Below, piece by piece: positions 10,659 to 18,276 of a stretch of DNA of 64,000 nucleotides. The notes beneath the pieces were generated by a model that saw only the letters and a list, made by a program, of their open reading frames with translations, searched no databases and was not told the origin of the DNA. Each line of letters starts with the position of its first letter. Position 1 is the first letter of the stretch. Source of the stretch: an uncultured Caulobacter sp. (lineage in GTDB: Bacteria > Pseudomonadota > Alphaproteobacteria > Caulobacterales > Caulobacteraceae); contig CALALX010000059.1 in assembly GCA_937925635.1 (NCBI GenBank), forward strand, positions 68,780 to 132,779. Direction: 5' to 3'. The translations under genes and the position numbers were made by a program.

Positions 10659-11663
10659 TCAGAGCGGGAAGCGCCGGCTCAGCCAGTCCAGCATGATGCG
10701 GTTCACCGCCTCGGGCTGCTCCTGCTGAGTCCAGTGGCCGGAGTCCTGGACCAGCTGCTTTTCCAGATCCGGGATCAGCTTCTCCATGCCGTCTGCGGCG
10801 GAGGGCGGCAGGACGGCGTCCTTCTCGGCCATGATCATCAGACTGGGCTGGCGCACGCGATGCTCCAGGCCCTCCGAGGCCTGCCAGTTGCGCGTGAAGT
10901 TGCGATACCAGTTGATGCCGCCGGTGAAGCCGGTGCGCTCGTAGGTTTCGACGAGCGCCTCGAATTCCTCGTCGCTCATCAGCGACTCGCGGGGATCGTT
11001 GGCGGGGTCATAGGCCTCAAGCATGTCGACGATCGCGAAGGCGCTGGGGTCGCCGGGTTTGCGCTCGGTCGCGAAGCCGGCGCTCGGCGCGGCCGGCATG
11101 TCCATCGGCCGTTTCATGAAGAAGTTCATGGCCTTGCGGACGTTTCCGTTCAGCACGGCGTCGGCCTCGCCCGGTGTCTGGAAGTGGACGATGTACATCC
11201 GCTCGCCCAGGCGGGCGCGCATGATGGCGATCGGGTCGACCGGGGCGCGCTCGTTGAAGGGGGTGTTCAGGCCGATGACGCCGGCGACCCGGTCCGGGTG
11301 GCGGATGCCCATGTACCAGACGACAAAACCGCCCCAGTCGTGGCCCACGAAGATCGCCTTCTCGATGCCCTTGTGGTCCAGCAGCGCGACCAGGTCGGCG
11401 CAGAGGTTCTCCAGCGCGTAGCTCTCGACCTCGGCCGGGGCGTCCGTCAGGCCGTAGCCGCGCTGGTCGGGCGCAATCACCCAGCGGCCGGCGTCCGACA
11501 GCGCCTTGATCTGGTGACGCCAGGAAAAGGCCAGCTCCGGCCAGCCGTGGCAGAAGACCAGCGGCACGCCCTGACCCTCGGGTCCGGCCTCGTAGTAGGC
11601 CATGCGAATGCCGTTGACGTCGGCGTACTGGACGGGCGGCATCATGGTGTCGATGGCGGACAT
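10659..11663 (-). CDS. Epoxide-hydrolase-like alpha/beta hydrolase
   Basis: A 334-residue alpha/beta hydrolase of the epoxide hydrolase type. It has the oxyanion motif HGWPE (residues 39-43), DQRGYG (66-71), the nucleophile elbow GHDWGG with Asp109, and a C-terminal catalytic His in DSGHWTQQEQPE. An aspartate nucleophile fits epoxide hydrolases or haloalkane dehalogenases; the HGWPE and WYRNF motifs favour epoxide hydrolase. It would convert an epoxide to a diol, but the substrate cannot be read. There is no signal peptide, so it is cytosolic. The ATG gives the usual N-terminus before the beta-strand VNGIRMAYYEAG. Confidence 0.88.
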   Translation of the reverse strand: MSAIDTMMPPVQYADVNGIRMAYYEAGPEGQGVPLVFCHGWPELAFSWRHQIKALSDAGRWVIAPDQRGYGLTDAPAEVESYALENLCADLVALLDHKGIEKAIFVGHDWGGFVVWYMGIRHPDRVAGVIGLNTPFNERAPVDPIAIMRARLGERMYIVHFQTPGEADAVLNGNVRKAMNFFMKRPMDMPAAPSAGFATERKPGDPSAFAIVDMLEAYDPANDPRESLMSDEEFEALVETYERTGFTGGINWYRNFTRNWQASEGLEHRVRQPSLMIMAEKDAVLPPSAADGMEKLIPDLEKQLVQDSGHWTQQEQPEAVNRIMLDWLSRRFPL

Positions 11664-11759
11664 GGGGCTCCCCTGCTGGTTTGAGCTTACGGTGACCGGT
11701 GGTCGTCAGGGAAAGCAAGACTTCCCTCGCGCTGCCGATGGTCCTAGACACGGCCCATC

Positions 11760-12989
11760 TTGAGCCAATCCGCCGACACTCCGCGCCGTCCCTCCGCCAC
11801 CCCGTGGGGCCTGGTCTTCCTGCTCGGGTCGCTCACCGCTTTCGCGCCGATGTCGATCGACATGTATCTGCCGGCCTTCCCGGCCATGGGCGCCGAGCTG
11901 CGCGCCGACGCCGGACAGCAGCAGGCGACGCTGGCGGTGTTCCTGTTCGGCATGGCCATCGGCCAGTTCCTCTACGGTCCCGCCTCGGACCGCTTTGGGC
12001 GGCGCATCCCCATCCTGGTCGGCATTTCCGTTTATGTCGGCGCCTCAATCGCCTGCGCCCTGGCCCAGGGACCGGAGTGGATGATCGTCGCCCGCTTCGT
12101 CCAGGCGCTGGGCGGTTGCGCCGGGGCGGTCGTGGCGCGAGCCGTGGTTCGCGACCAGTTCGACCACACCGAGACGGCGCGGATGCTGTCCCTGCTGACC
12201 CTGATCATGGGTCTGGCGCCGATCCTTGCGCCGGTCTCCGGAGCCGCCATCCTGCAGGCGGCCGGTTGGCGCGCGATCTTCTGGGTCCTGGCGCTGTTCG
12301 GCCTGATCTGCGGGGTGGCGGTCTTTCTGCGGTTGCGGGAGTCCCGCTCCGAAGCCACCGCCGCCCTGGCGCGCAGCGAGAACGCGCTGCGGGCCTACCG
12401 AGCGCTCATCTCCAGCCCCCGTCTGGTCGGCTACGGGCTCGGCGGCGCGCTGAACGGCGCGCTGTTGTTCACCTATATCTCCTCCTCGTCGGGCCTGATC
12501 ATCGAGACCTACGGCTTCACGCCCTTCGCCTACACCCTGGTGTTCGGGGCCAACGCGTTCGGCGTGATCGGGGCCGGGCAGGTCAATCGCGTTCTGCTCC
12601 GCCGCCTGACGCCGGACCAGGTGCTGGCCCGGGCGAGCTTGGCGGCGCTCGGTTTCGGCATGCTTCTGCTGCTCGCGGCCGCAACCGGCCTCGGCGGCGC
12701 CGTCACCGTCCTGCCGTTGCTGTTCTGCTGCCTGGCCAGCTACGGCCTGATGGCCGGCAACACCATGGCCGGGGCGCTCAGCGTTGACCCCACCCGCGCG
12801 GGCTCGACCTCGGCCCTGATGGGCGGCCTGTCGTTCGGGGCGGGGGCCTTCGCCTCCTGGCTGGGCGGCGTGCTGCACGACGGCACCGCCGTGCCCATGG
12901 CGGGCGTGATGGTCGCCTGTCTCCTGGGCTCGACGGCGGCGCTGCACGGGTTGGCGCTGCCGAAGCGGCGGTCTCAGTCCGCCGGCTGA
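11760..12989 (+). CDS. Bcr/CflA-family multidrug efflux MFS transporter
   Basis: A 409-residue, 12-helix major facilitator protein of the drug:H+ antiporter Bcr/CflA family. The first helix carries the family motif MSIDMYLPAFPAMG (about residues 30-44), and motif A between helices 2 and 3 reads GPASDRFGRR. Motif C-like glycines occur in helix 5 (LIMGLAPILAPVSG). The start is TTG at 11760, which gives the usual short Pro/Arg-rich leader before helix 1; no ATG is closer. It probably exports drugs or a small metabolite. Its 3' end overlaps the DUF423 gene tail to tail by 16 bases. Confidence 0.9.
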   Translation: MSQSADTPRRPSATPWGLVFLLGSLTAFAPMSIDMYLPAFPAMGAELRADAGQQQATLAVFLFGMAIGQFLYGPASDRFGRRIPILVGISVYVGASIACALAQGPEWMIVARFVQALGGCAGAVVARAVVRDQFDHTETARMLSLLTLIMGLAPILAPVSGAAILQAAGWRAIFWVLALFGLICGVAVFLRLRESRSEATAALARSENALRAYRALISSPRLVGYGLGGALNGALLFTYISSSSGLIIETYGFTPFAYTLVFGANAFGVIGAGQVNRVLLRRLTPDQVLARASLAALGFGMLLLLAAATGLGGAVTVLPLLFCCLASYGLMAGNTMAGALSVDPTRAGSTSALMGGLSFGAGAFASWLGGVLHDGTAVPMAGVMVACLLGSTAALHGLALPKRRSQSAG

Positions 12990-13354
12990 TCAACCCGCCG
13001 CGCCGACCACGCCAGAAGTCCCCACCCGATCAGGAACAACACGCCCCCGATCGGCGTGATCGCCCCCAACCAGCGCGGCGCGCCCAGCGCCATGGCGTAG
13101 AGCGAGCCCGAGAACAGCACGATCCCCGACAGGAAGAAGGCCGGCGCATTCCGGGCCCCACGCGCGCCGATGTTCATGAAGGTAGCGCAGGCGGCCGTCG
13201 CCATGGTGTGCATGAACTGGTACTGCGCGCCGGTCTTCAGCCACTCCTTCGCCTGCGGATCGGCGATGCCGTGGGCGGCGAACGCCCCGACCGCGACGGC
13301 CGTGAATCCGCTCAGCGCGGCCAGCGTCATCCAGGTTCGCCGGGTCCAGATCAC
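12974..13354 (-). CDS. DUF423-family small membrane protein
   Basis: A 126-residue inner-membrane protein with four predicted helices. The N-terminal helix has the family pattern LSGFTAVAVGAFAAHG, followed by the TGAQYQFMHTMA block and a C-terminal GGVLFLIGWGLLAW helix. The family (YgdD-like) is widespread and of unknown function. It is convergent with the MFS gene. Initiation is at ATG 13354. Confidence is high for the family; no function is claimed. Confidence 0.9.
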   Translation of the reverse strand: MIWTRRTWMTLAALSGFTAVAVGAFAAHGIADPQAKEWLKTGAQYQFMHTMATAACATFMNIGARGARNAPAFFLSGIVLFSGSLYAMALGAPRWLGAITPIGGVLFLIGWGLLAWSARRVDQPAD

Positions 13355-13497
13355 GTTTCCCCTCCGTCACCGTTGGCAGTCAGGTTGTCATCGTTCACTT
13401 TAGGCGTCGTAGGCCTGAAACGTTCGTCTGAGAAGCGTGCGGCCCCGAGGAAACGAGCGCCCGGCGGCTGTCGCCGGCGCTTCAGGAGGACAGGCGT

Positions 13498-14607
13498 ATG
13501 GCGCTCACCAAAGGCGATGATTTCCCCATCCACCAGACGGCCGAGCCGATCGCCTATTCCGGGACGGACCGGAACTTCTACGACCGGTACTTCTTCAACG
13601 GCTACCATCCGACCGAGGGCGAGGATTTCTTCGCCATCGCCTTCGGGGTCTATCCGCATCTGAACGTCGCCGACGCGGCCTTTGTCGTCGTTCGAAACGG
13701 CGTCGAGACGGCGCTGCACGCCAGCCGCTGGCTGGGCGATCGCATGGACCTGACCTGCGGGCCGGTGAAGATCGAGATCCTCGAGCCGCTGCAGAAGCTG
13801 AAGGTCACCGTCGATTCCGCCGAGCACAAACTCAAGGGCGAGGTGATCTTCGAGGGCCGCGCCTTCCCGATCGAGGAGCCGCGCTTCGTCCGCCGCAACG
13901 GCACCCGCACCTTCATGGACTACACCCGCCTGACCCAGAACGGCCGCTACACCGGCTGGATCGAACTGGACGGCGTGCGCAAGTCGATCGACGGCTTCGT
14001 CGGCACCCGCGACCGCAGCTGGGGCGTGCGCCCGGTCGGTGCGCAGGACAGCCAACAGACGGTGCCGCCGACCCTGCCGCAGTTCTACTGGCTGTGGTCG
14101 CCGACCAGTTTCGAGGACGGCAGCTTCTTCTTCCACACCAACGAGGACGCCGTCGGCCGCGCGTGGAACACCCGAGCGGTCTGGTGCAAGGACGGCGACG
14201 GCGAGGCCGACTTCCACCACCTCAACGGCGAGGACGAGATCAGCTGGAAGCAGGGCACCCGCCACGCCCAGTCCGGCGTCGTCCACCTGACCGACGACCT
14301 CGGCAAGCCGGCCGGCAAGGTCGAGTTCACGCCGCTCTACGAGTTCCAGATGATGGGCCTTGGCTACACCCATCCCAAGTGGGGCCATGGCCATCTGCAC
14401 GGCGAGCTGACCACCGAACGCGAGGACATCAAGCTCAGCGAGGCCAATCCGCAGCTGCCCTTCAATCTCCACGTCCAGGCGCTGTCCGAGGTCACCTACA
14501 CGGACGCCGAGGGGAAGGTGCGCAAGGGCCGGGGCGTGCTGGAGCAGCTGGTCATCGGCCCGCATCACCCGTCGGGCTTCGAACAGATGCTGGACTTCGC
14601 CAAGTGA
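13498..14607 (+). CDS. AttH/CrtC-like lipocalin-fold protein, function unknown
   Basis: A 369-residue soluble protein with no signal peptide or membrane helix, rich in beta-strand and aromatic residues. Blocks such as DGFVGTRDRSWGVRP and FYWLWSPTSFEDGSFFFHT resemble the two-domain AttH/hydroxyneurosporene-synthase-like lipocalin fold often found in hydrocarbon- and lipid-linked loci. An AGGAGG-like site (CAGGAGGACAGG) precedes the ATG. The stop overlaps the GTG start of the kinase gene, and that gene overlaps the next, giving a coupled trio. The fold assignment is by motif memory; the role is unknown, perhaps binding or hydrating a hydrophobic substrate. Confidence 0.6.
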   Translation: MALTKGDDFPIHQTAEPIAYSGTDRNFYDRYFFNGYHPTEGEDFFAIAFGVYPHLNVADAAFVVVRNGVETALHASRWLGDRMDLTCGPVKIEILEPLQKLKVTVDSAEHKLKGEVIFEGRAFPIEEPRFVRRNGTRTFMDYTRLTQNGRYTGWIELDGVRKSIDGFVGTRDRSWGVRPVGAQDSQQTVPPTLPQFYWLWSPTSFEDGSFFFHTNEDAVGRAWNTRAVWCKDGDGEADFHHLNGEDEISWKQGTRHAQSGVVHLTDDLGKPAGKVEFTPLYEFQMMGLGYTHPKWGHGHLHGELTTEREDIKLSEANPQLPFNLHVQALSEVTYTDAEGKVRKGRGVLEQLVIGPHHPSGFEQMLDFAK

Positions 14608-15617
14608 GTCTTCAGGCGCAGATCGAGGCCTATCTCACCCGCGTGTGGGGTTCGCCCGCGGTTGTCACGATGCTCTCCCGCATTCCCGGCGGGGCCAGCC
14701 GCGAAACATACCGCCTCGACGTCGTGAGCGGCGGAGAGACCCGGCGGCTGATCCTGCGGCGCGATCCGCCGGGCAGCCTCATCGACACCGAGCGCAAGAT
14801 CGAGTTCGAGGCCATCCGCTCGTTCCACGGCAGCGGCCTGCCGGCCCCCGAGGCCGTGGCTCTGGAGGAGGACGGCGCCGAACTGGAGCGCCCCTTCTTC
14901 ATCATGGGTCGCATCGACGGCGGCAAGGCGCAGAGCCCGTTTTCCGTGCCGCCCTACGGCGAACACGCCGAGACGATCGGCGAGCAGTTCTACAGCCATC
15001 TCGGCGTGATCGCCCGCGCCGACGTCGCCGACCTGCCGCTGGCCAAGGTCTGTGAAACGCCGTCGGCGGACGCCTGCTGGAAGAAGGAACTCGACTATTG
15101 GGAAGGCGTGATCGACGCTGACGAGGAGCATCCGCAGCCCATCGTCCGCGCCTGTATCCGCCGCCTGCGCGCCAATCCGCCGCCGCCCGCCCAAAAGCTG
15201 TCGGTGGTTCACGGCGACTACCGGACCGGCAACTTCATGCACGACGGCGCCGGCAAGATCGTCGCCCTGCTCGACTGGGAAATGGCCCACATCGGCGATC
15301 CGCTCGAGGACCTCGGCTGGGCCATGGAGCCGCTGTGGTGCTATGGCGAGACCGATCGGGTCTCCGGCATGGTGTCCAAGGCGCGGGCCATCGCGATCTG
15401 GGAAAAGGCCAGCGGACTGAAGGTCGACCCAGTCGCCTTTGCCTGGTGGGAGCTGTTCGCCTCGGTGAAGGGCCAGGCGATCTGGATCTCCTCCGCCAAC
15501 GAGTACCGCAAGGGCGGCTTCAAGGACCCGGTGCTGGGCCTCTCGGGCTGGTACACGGCCCGCCGTCAGGACGTCATTCTCGCCGAGCGACTCGCCGCCC
15601 TGGAGGCGCTGTCATGA
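14604..15617 (+). CDS. Aminoglycoside-phosphotransferase-fold kinase (ACAD10/11-like)
   Basis: A 337-residue APH-family phosphotransferase. It contains the ATP-site block TYRLDV...LILRRDPPG, the catalytic loop VVHGDYRTGNFM (Brenner-type HGDxxxxN) and the metal motif LLDWEMAHIGDP. Bacterial proteins of this kind, linked to acyl-CoA dehydrogenases and DUF6285 proteins, are thought to phosphorylate hydroxylated acyl or sterol-type substrates and not antibiotics. The GTG start at 14604 overlaps the upstream stop (GTGA) and gives the family's N-terminus; the longer frame upstream runs through the previous gene. The gene is coupled on both sides. Confidence 0.85.
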   Translation: MSLQAQIEAYLTRVWGSPAVVTMLSRIPGGASRETYRLDVVSGGETRRLILRRDPPGSLIDTERKIEFEAIRSFHGSGLPAPEAVALEEDGAELERPFFIMGRIDGGKAQSPFSVPPYGEHAETIGEQFYSHLGVIARADVADLPLAKVCETPSADACWKKELDYWEGVIDADEEHPQPIVRACIRRLRANPPPPAQKLSVVHGDYRTGNFMHDGAGKIVALLDWEMAHIGDPLEDLGWAMEPLWCYGETDRVSGMVSKARAIAIWEKASGLKVDPVAFAWWELFASVKGQAIWISSANEYRKGGFKDPVLGLSGWYTARRQDVILAERLAALEALS

Positions 15618-16045
15618 CCCCTACCGTTCCTGAACTGCTGATGGGCAACTTCCTGGCGATGATGGACCCGCCGCCGGCCGAATCTGCCGGCGACTACATG
15701 CAGGCCAAGGTCGGCGTCACCGGCATGATCTCTCTGCTCTGCGCCCAGGAGGCCGAGCGCGGCATCGAGGCGCGGGTATGGGAGAACGCCGCGATCCGCG
15801 ACCTGCTGAAAGCCGCCGCTGGCCGCTACGGCGAGCGGTTCGCGGAGGCGGCGGCCAGTGTGGACAGGGACTTTTCCCTCGCCGCCATGGACCGCGCCAA
15901 CGCCGCCCTGCGCCGCGCGCTGATCGATCTGCACATCGCGGTCGAAGCGGCGAGGGACGGGGCGCTCGACACCGAAATCCGCGCCCTTTACGTGAAGATG
16001 GCCGACGCCCGCCGGCTGGACCTGCCGCCGATGCCGGCCAGCTGA
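15614..16045 (+). CDS. DUF6285-like small helical protein
   Basis: A 143-residue all-helical soluble protein starting VPELLMGNFLAMM, with an acidic helix FAEAAASVDRDFSLAAMDRA and the pattern ALRRALIDLHIAVEAA. It overlaps the APH kinase stop by 4 bases. Proteins of this type (DUF6285) are typical neighbours of acyl-CoA dehydrogenase/APH-type kinase pairs and may be a partner of the kinase; the family name is from recall of that neighbourhood. No catalytic motif is visible. Confidence 0.65.
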   Translation: MTPTVPELLMGNFLAMMDPPPAESAGDYMQAKVGVTGMISLLCAQEAERGIEARVWENAAIRDLLKAAAGRYGERFAEAAASVDRDFSLAAMDRANAALRRALIDLHIAVEAARDGALDTEIRALYVKMADARRLDLPPMPAS

Positions 16046-16055
16046 CCGAGAGCAT

Positions 16056-16487
16056 CTAGCGCCGGATGACGTGGAACTCGCTGCAGCTCGGCGCGCCGGT
16101 GACGCGGCCGTAGTAGACCAGCTTCCCGTCGGTGCGCTGCTCGATCACGCCATCCAGATTGACCATCCCGTAGTCTGGAGGCTGCTGGATCCAGTAGTCG
16201 CCGAACAGGGCCATCTTGCCGCCGTACTGGAAGCGGCCCCTCATGGCGAACTTCCCGGGAGGGACGGTCAGGTTCTGGCCGCCATCCCACTCGCCGCTGG
16301 CGAAGCGGAAGACGGCCTTGACGCCGCCATCGTGGTCGCTGTCCACCGTCAGTTCCAGAAACGTCGGGCCCTGGGCGCAGATGTAGGCCCCTGTGTAGAC
16401 GCCATCGATGGCGTTCGCGTCGCCGGCGGCGGCGGGCGTGGCCAGCAGCGCCGCGCAGGCCGCGAAGCAGGTGAGGGCGAGACGCAT
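16056..16487 (-). CDS. Secreted hypothetical protein
   Basis: A 143-residue protein with a clear Sec signal peptide (MRLALTCFAACAALLATPAAA) followed by a small beta-rich domain containing GVYTGAYICAQGPTFLELTV, two or more cysteines that could form a disulfide, and a C-terminus ending FHVIRR. ATG 16487 is chosen because the signal starts there; an in-frame upstream extension of 52 residues is arginine-rich and has no signal. The gene is convergent with the DUF6285 gene and divergent from the MFS gene at 16627. Family not recognised. Confidence 0.75.
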   Translation of the reverse strand: MRLALTCFAACAALLATPAAAGDANAIDGVYTGAYICAQGPTFLELTVDSDHDGGVKAVFRFASGEWDGGQNLTVPPGKFAMRGRFQYGGKMALFGDYWIQQPPDYGMVNLDGVIEQRTDGKLVYYGRVTGAPSCSEFHVIRR

Positions 16488-16626
16488 GACGAGACCTCCA
16501 GTCCGGCCCCCATGGTCGTCTGGCCTTGCCGGATGGTCCTGCCGAAAAAGGGGGGTGTCGATGGCGCGACTTGCTACGGCGACGGCGCGCGTTTCGCTCG
16601 CGCGGCCGACTCTGATAGCGGAGGCC

Positions 16627-17790
16627 ATGCCTCCTCGCGCCATTCAGCTCGGCCTCTTCTACTGCGCGGTCTTCATCGGCACGGGCGTGAGCCTTCCGTA
16701 CATGCCCATCTGGTTCAAGGCGCAGGGCCTGAACGGCGCTCAGATCGGCCTGATCCTGTCGGCGCCTATGCTGGCGCGGATTTTCGTCACCACTCTGCTG
16801 GCGGTCTGGGCCGACGGCTTTGCGTTGCGACGGACGCCGATCATTCTCCTCGGGTTGGCTTCGGGCGTTTGCTACGGCCTGATCGGCCTGACCCAGGGTT
16901 TCGCGCCGTGGCTGATCTTCTGGCTGCTGGCCTCGTCGTTTCTGTCGACGGTGGTTCCCCTGGCCGATGTGCTGTCGATGCGGCGATCGAGGGCGGAAGG
17001 GTTCAACTACGGCCATGCCCGGGGGTTGGGCTCGGTCGCCTTCGTGGCGGCCAATGTCGGCGTCGGCGCCCTGCTGATCACGGCCGACCCCGACCTGATC
17101 GTGATCTGGACCGCCACGGCGGCGTTGGGGGTCGGGGCGGCGGCGCGCCTGCTGCTGCCGCCCGATCCCGTCCATGAGGGCGGCGAGCGGCCTGGGCGCG
17201 GCGACCGCCTGCGCGGTATTTCCGATCTCCTCCGAAATCGGCCTTTCGTGCTGGCGGTCGTGGCCACGGGCCTGATCCAGGCGACGCACGCCTTCTACTA
17301 CGCCTTCTCGGCCATCCTCTGGACGACCCAGGGGCTGCCCAAGGCGACCATCGGCCTCCTGTGGGCCGCCGGCGTGGCGGTCGAGGTCGCCTTCATGTGG
17401 TTCCTGGAGCCGTGGCGACGGCGGGTCGGACCGGAACTGCTGGTGATCATCGGCGGCGTCGCGGCCGTGGCGCGCTGGACCGCCTTCGCCTTCTCGCCGC
17501 CGCTGTGGCTGCTCTTCCCCCTTCAGGGACTGCACGCGCTCAGTTTCGCGGCCGTGTTCATGGGCAGCCTGCAGCTCATTGAACGCACGGCCCCGGCGCG
17601 CAGCGCGTCCGCCGCCCAGACGATCAGCTCGGCCTTTTCCGGCGGGTTGGTCATCGGACTGGCGACCCTGGCGAGCGGACCGCTTTACGACGCGGTCGGC
17701 GCTCGCGGCTACCTGGCCATGGCGGCCCTTGCCCTGGGAGGATTGGCCTTCGCCTGGCGGCTGGCGCGCACCGCCCGGCGCGCGGCCTGA
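16627..17790 (+). CDS. MFS transporter, HcaT/LacY-like (MFS_1-like)
   Basis: A 387-residue major facilitator protein with about 12 helices. The N-terminus FYCAVFIGTGVSLPYMPIWF is typical of the HcaT/nucleoside-symporter branch, and YGHARGLGSVAFV matches the conserved R-x-x-G-S block between helices 4 and 5. The C-terminus ends in a basic tail. Substrate is unknown; relatives import phenylpropionate or nucleosides. ATG 16627 places helix 1 directly at the N-terminus; a longer upstream frame overlaps the divergent secreted-protein gene. Confidence 0.85.
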   Translation: MPPRAIQLGLFYCAVFIGTGVSLPYMPIWFKAQGLNGAQIGLILSAPMLARIFVTTLLAVWADGFALRRTPIILLGLASGVCYGLIGLTQGFAPWLIFWLLASSFLSTVVPLADVLSMRRSRAEGFNYGHARGLGSVAFVAANVGVGALLITADPDLIVIWTATAALGVGAAARLLLPPDPVHEGGERPGRGDRLRGISDLLRNRPFVLAVVATGLIQATHAFYYAFSAILWTTQGLPKATIGLLWAAGVAVEVAFMWFLEPWRRRVGPELLVIIGGVAAVARWTAFAFSPPLWLLFPLQGLHALSFAAVFMGSLQLIERTAPARSASAAQTISSAFSGGLVIGLATLASGPLYDAVGARGYLAMAALALGGLAFAWRLARTARRAA

Positions 17791-17804
17791 CGCGCCGCGC
17801 GCCG
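17776..17804 (+). terminator. Hairpin overlapping the MFS stop codon
   Basis: A perfect 11-bp GC-only inverted repeat (CGGCGCGCGGC / GCCGCGCGCCG) with a 7-base loop encloses the MFS stop codon. There is no T-tract, so it may be a factor-dependent stop or a 3'-end protecting structure. Confidence 0.5.
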
Positions 17805-17897
17805 GGGCGACCATGACGAAAGTTTCACGGAGGCGTCGTTGCGAACGCCGTTCTCCGAGCGCATAAGCGGCGAGCGCCAGAATCGGGGGAGGGCCCG

Positions 17898-18113
17898 GTG
17901 CAGATGCTCGCGGAATTCCTGACGGCCATCGTTCTCTGGGTCGCGGCCGCCGTGCTCGCGCAGTTCGGCGTCGAGGTCGATCTCGATCGCCATGCGCGGC
18001 CTCAGGTGGAACGGGTGGTCGAGCCCCGCGCGGAGCCCGCCTCGCGGCCCGTATCCGGCGACTGTCCTGAACGCATCGCCAAGGCCCAAAAGGGGGCTCT
18101 GGCCGCTATCTGA
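17898..18113 (+). CDS. Small single-span membrane protein
   Basis: A 71-residue candidate with one N-terminal membrane helix (MLAEFLTAIVLWVAAAVLAQF) followed by a soluble tail with charged residues and one Cys. A GGGGGAGGG Shine-Dalgarno sequence lies 5-10 bases before GTG 17898; ATG 17904 is an alternative. It fills the gap between a terminator-like hairpin and the TipN-like gene. The family is not recognised; the ribosome site and membrane helix are the only support. Confidence 0.5.
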   Translation: MQMLAEFLTAIVLWVAAAVLAQFGVEVDLDRHARPQVERVVEPRAEPASRPVSGDCPERIAKAQKGALAAI

Positions 18114-18276
18114 CGGCGGCGCGGGGCTTCGTCCCTTCCCGGACGTTAACGAAACCTTTCAACCCCCTTTGCTCGCGCGAGTTTCGCCGGTAGGTTTCAC
18201 CTCGCGCGCGAGGTGACGGGGCTGGGCTCGCGCGACGGAAATTCGGCGACGGTCCCGGGCAGGATAAACTCCGCGT

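Noticed and set aside
18146..18160. TTAA-like CtrA half-site upstream of the TipN-like gene
   Set aside because: Second half-site reads TTTC, matching only two of four bases; half-sites like this are common by chance.
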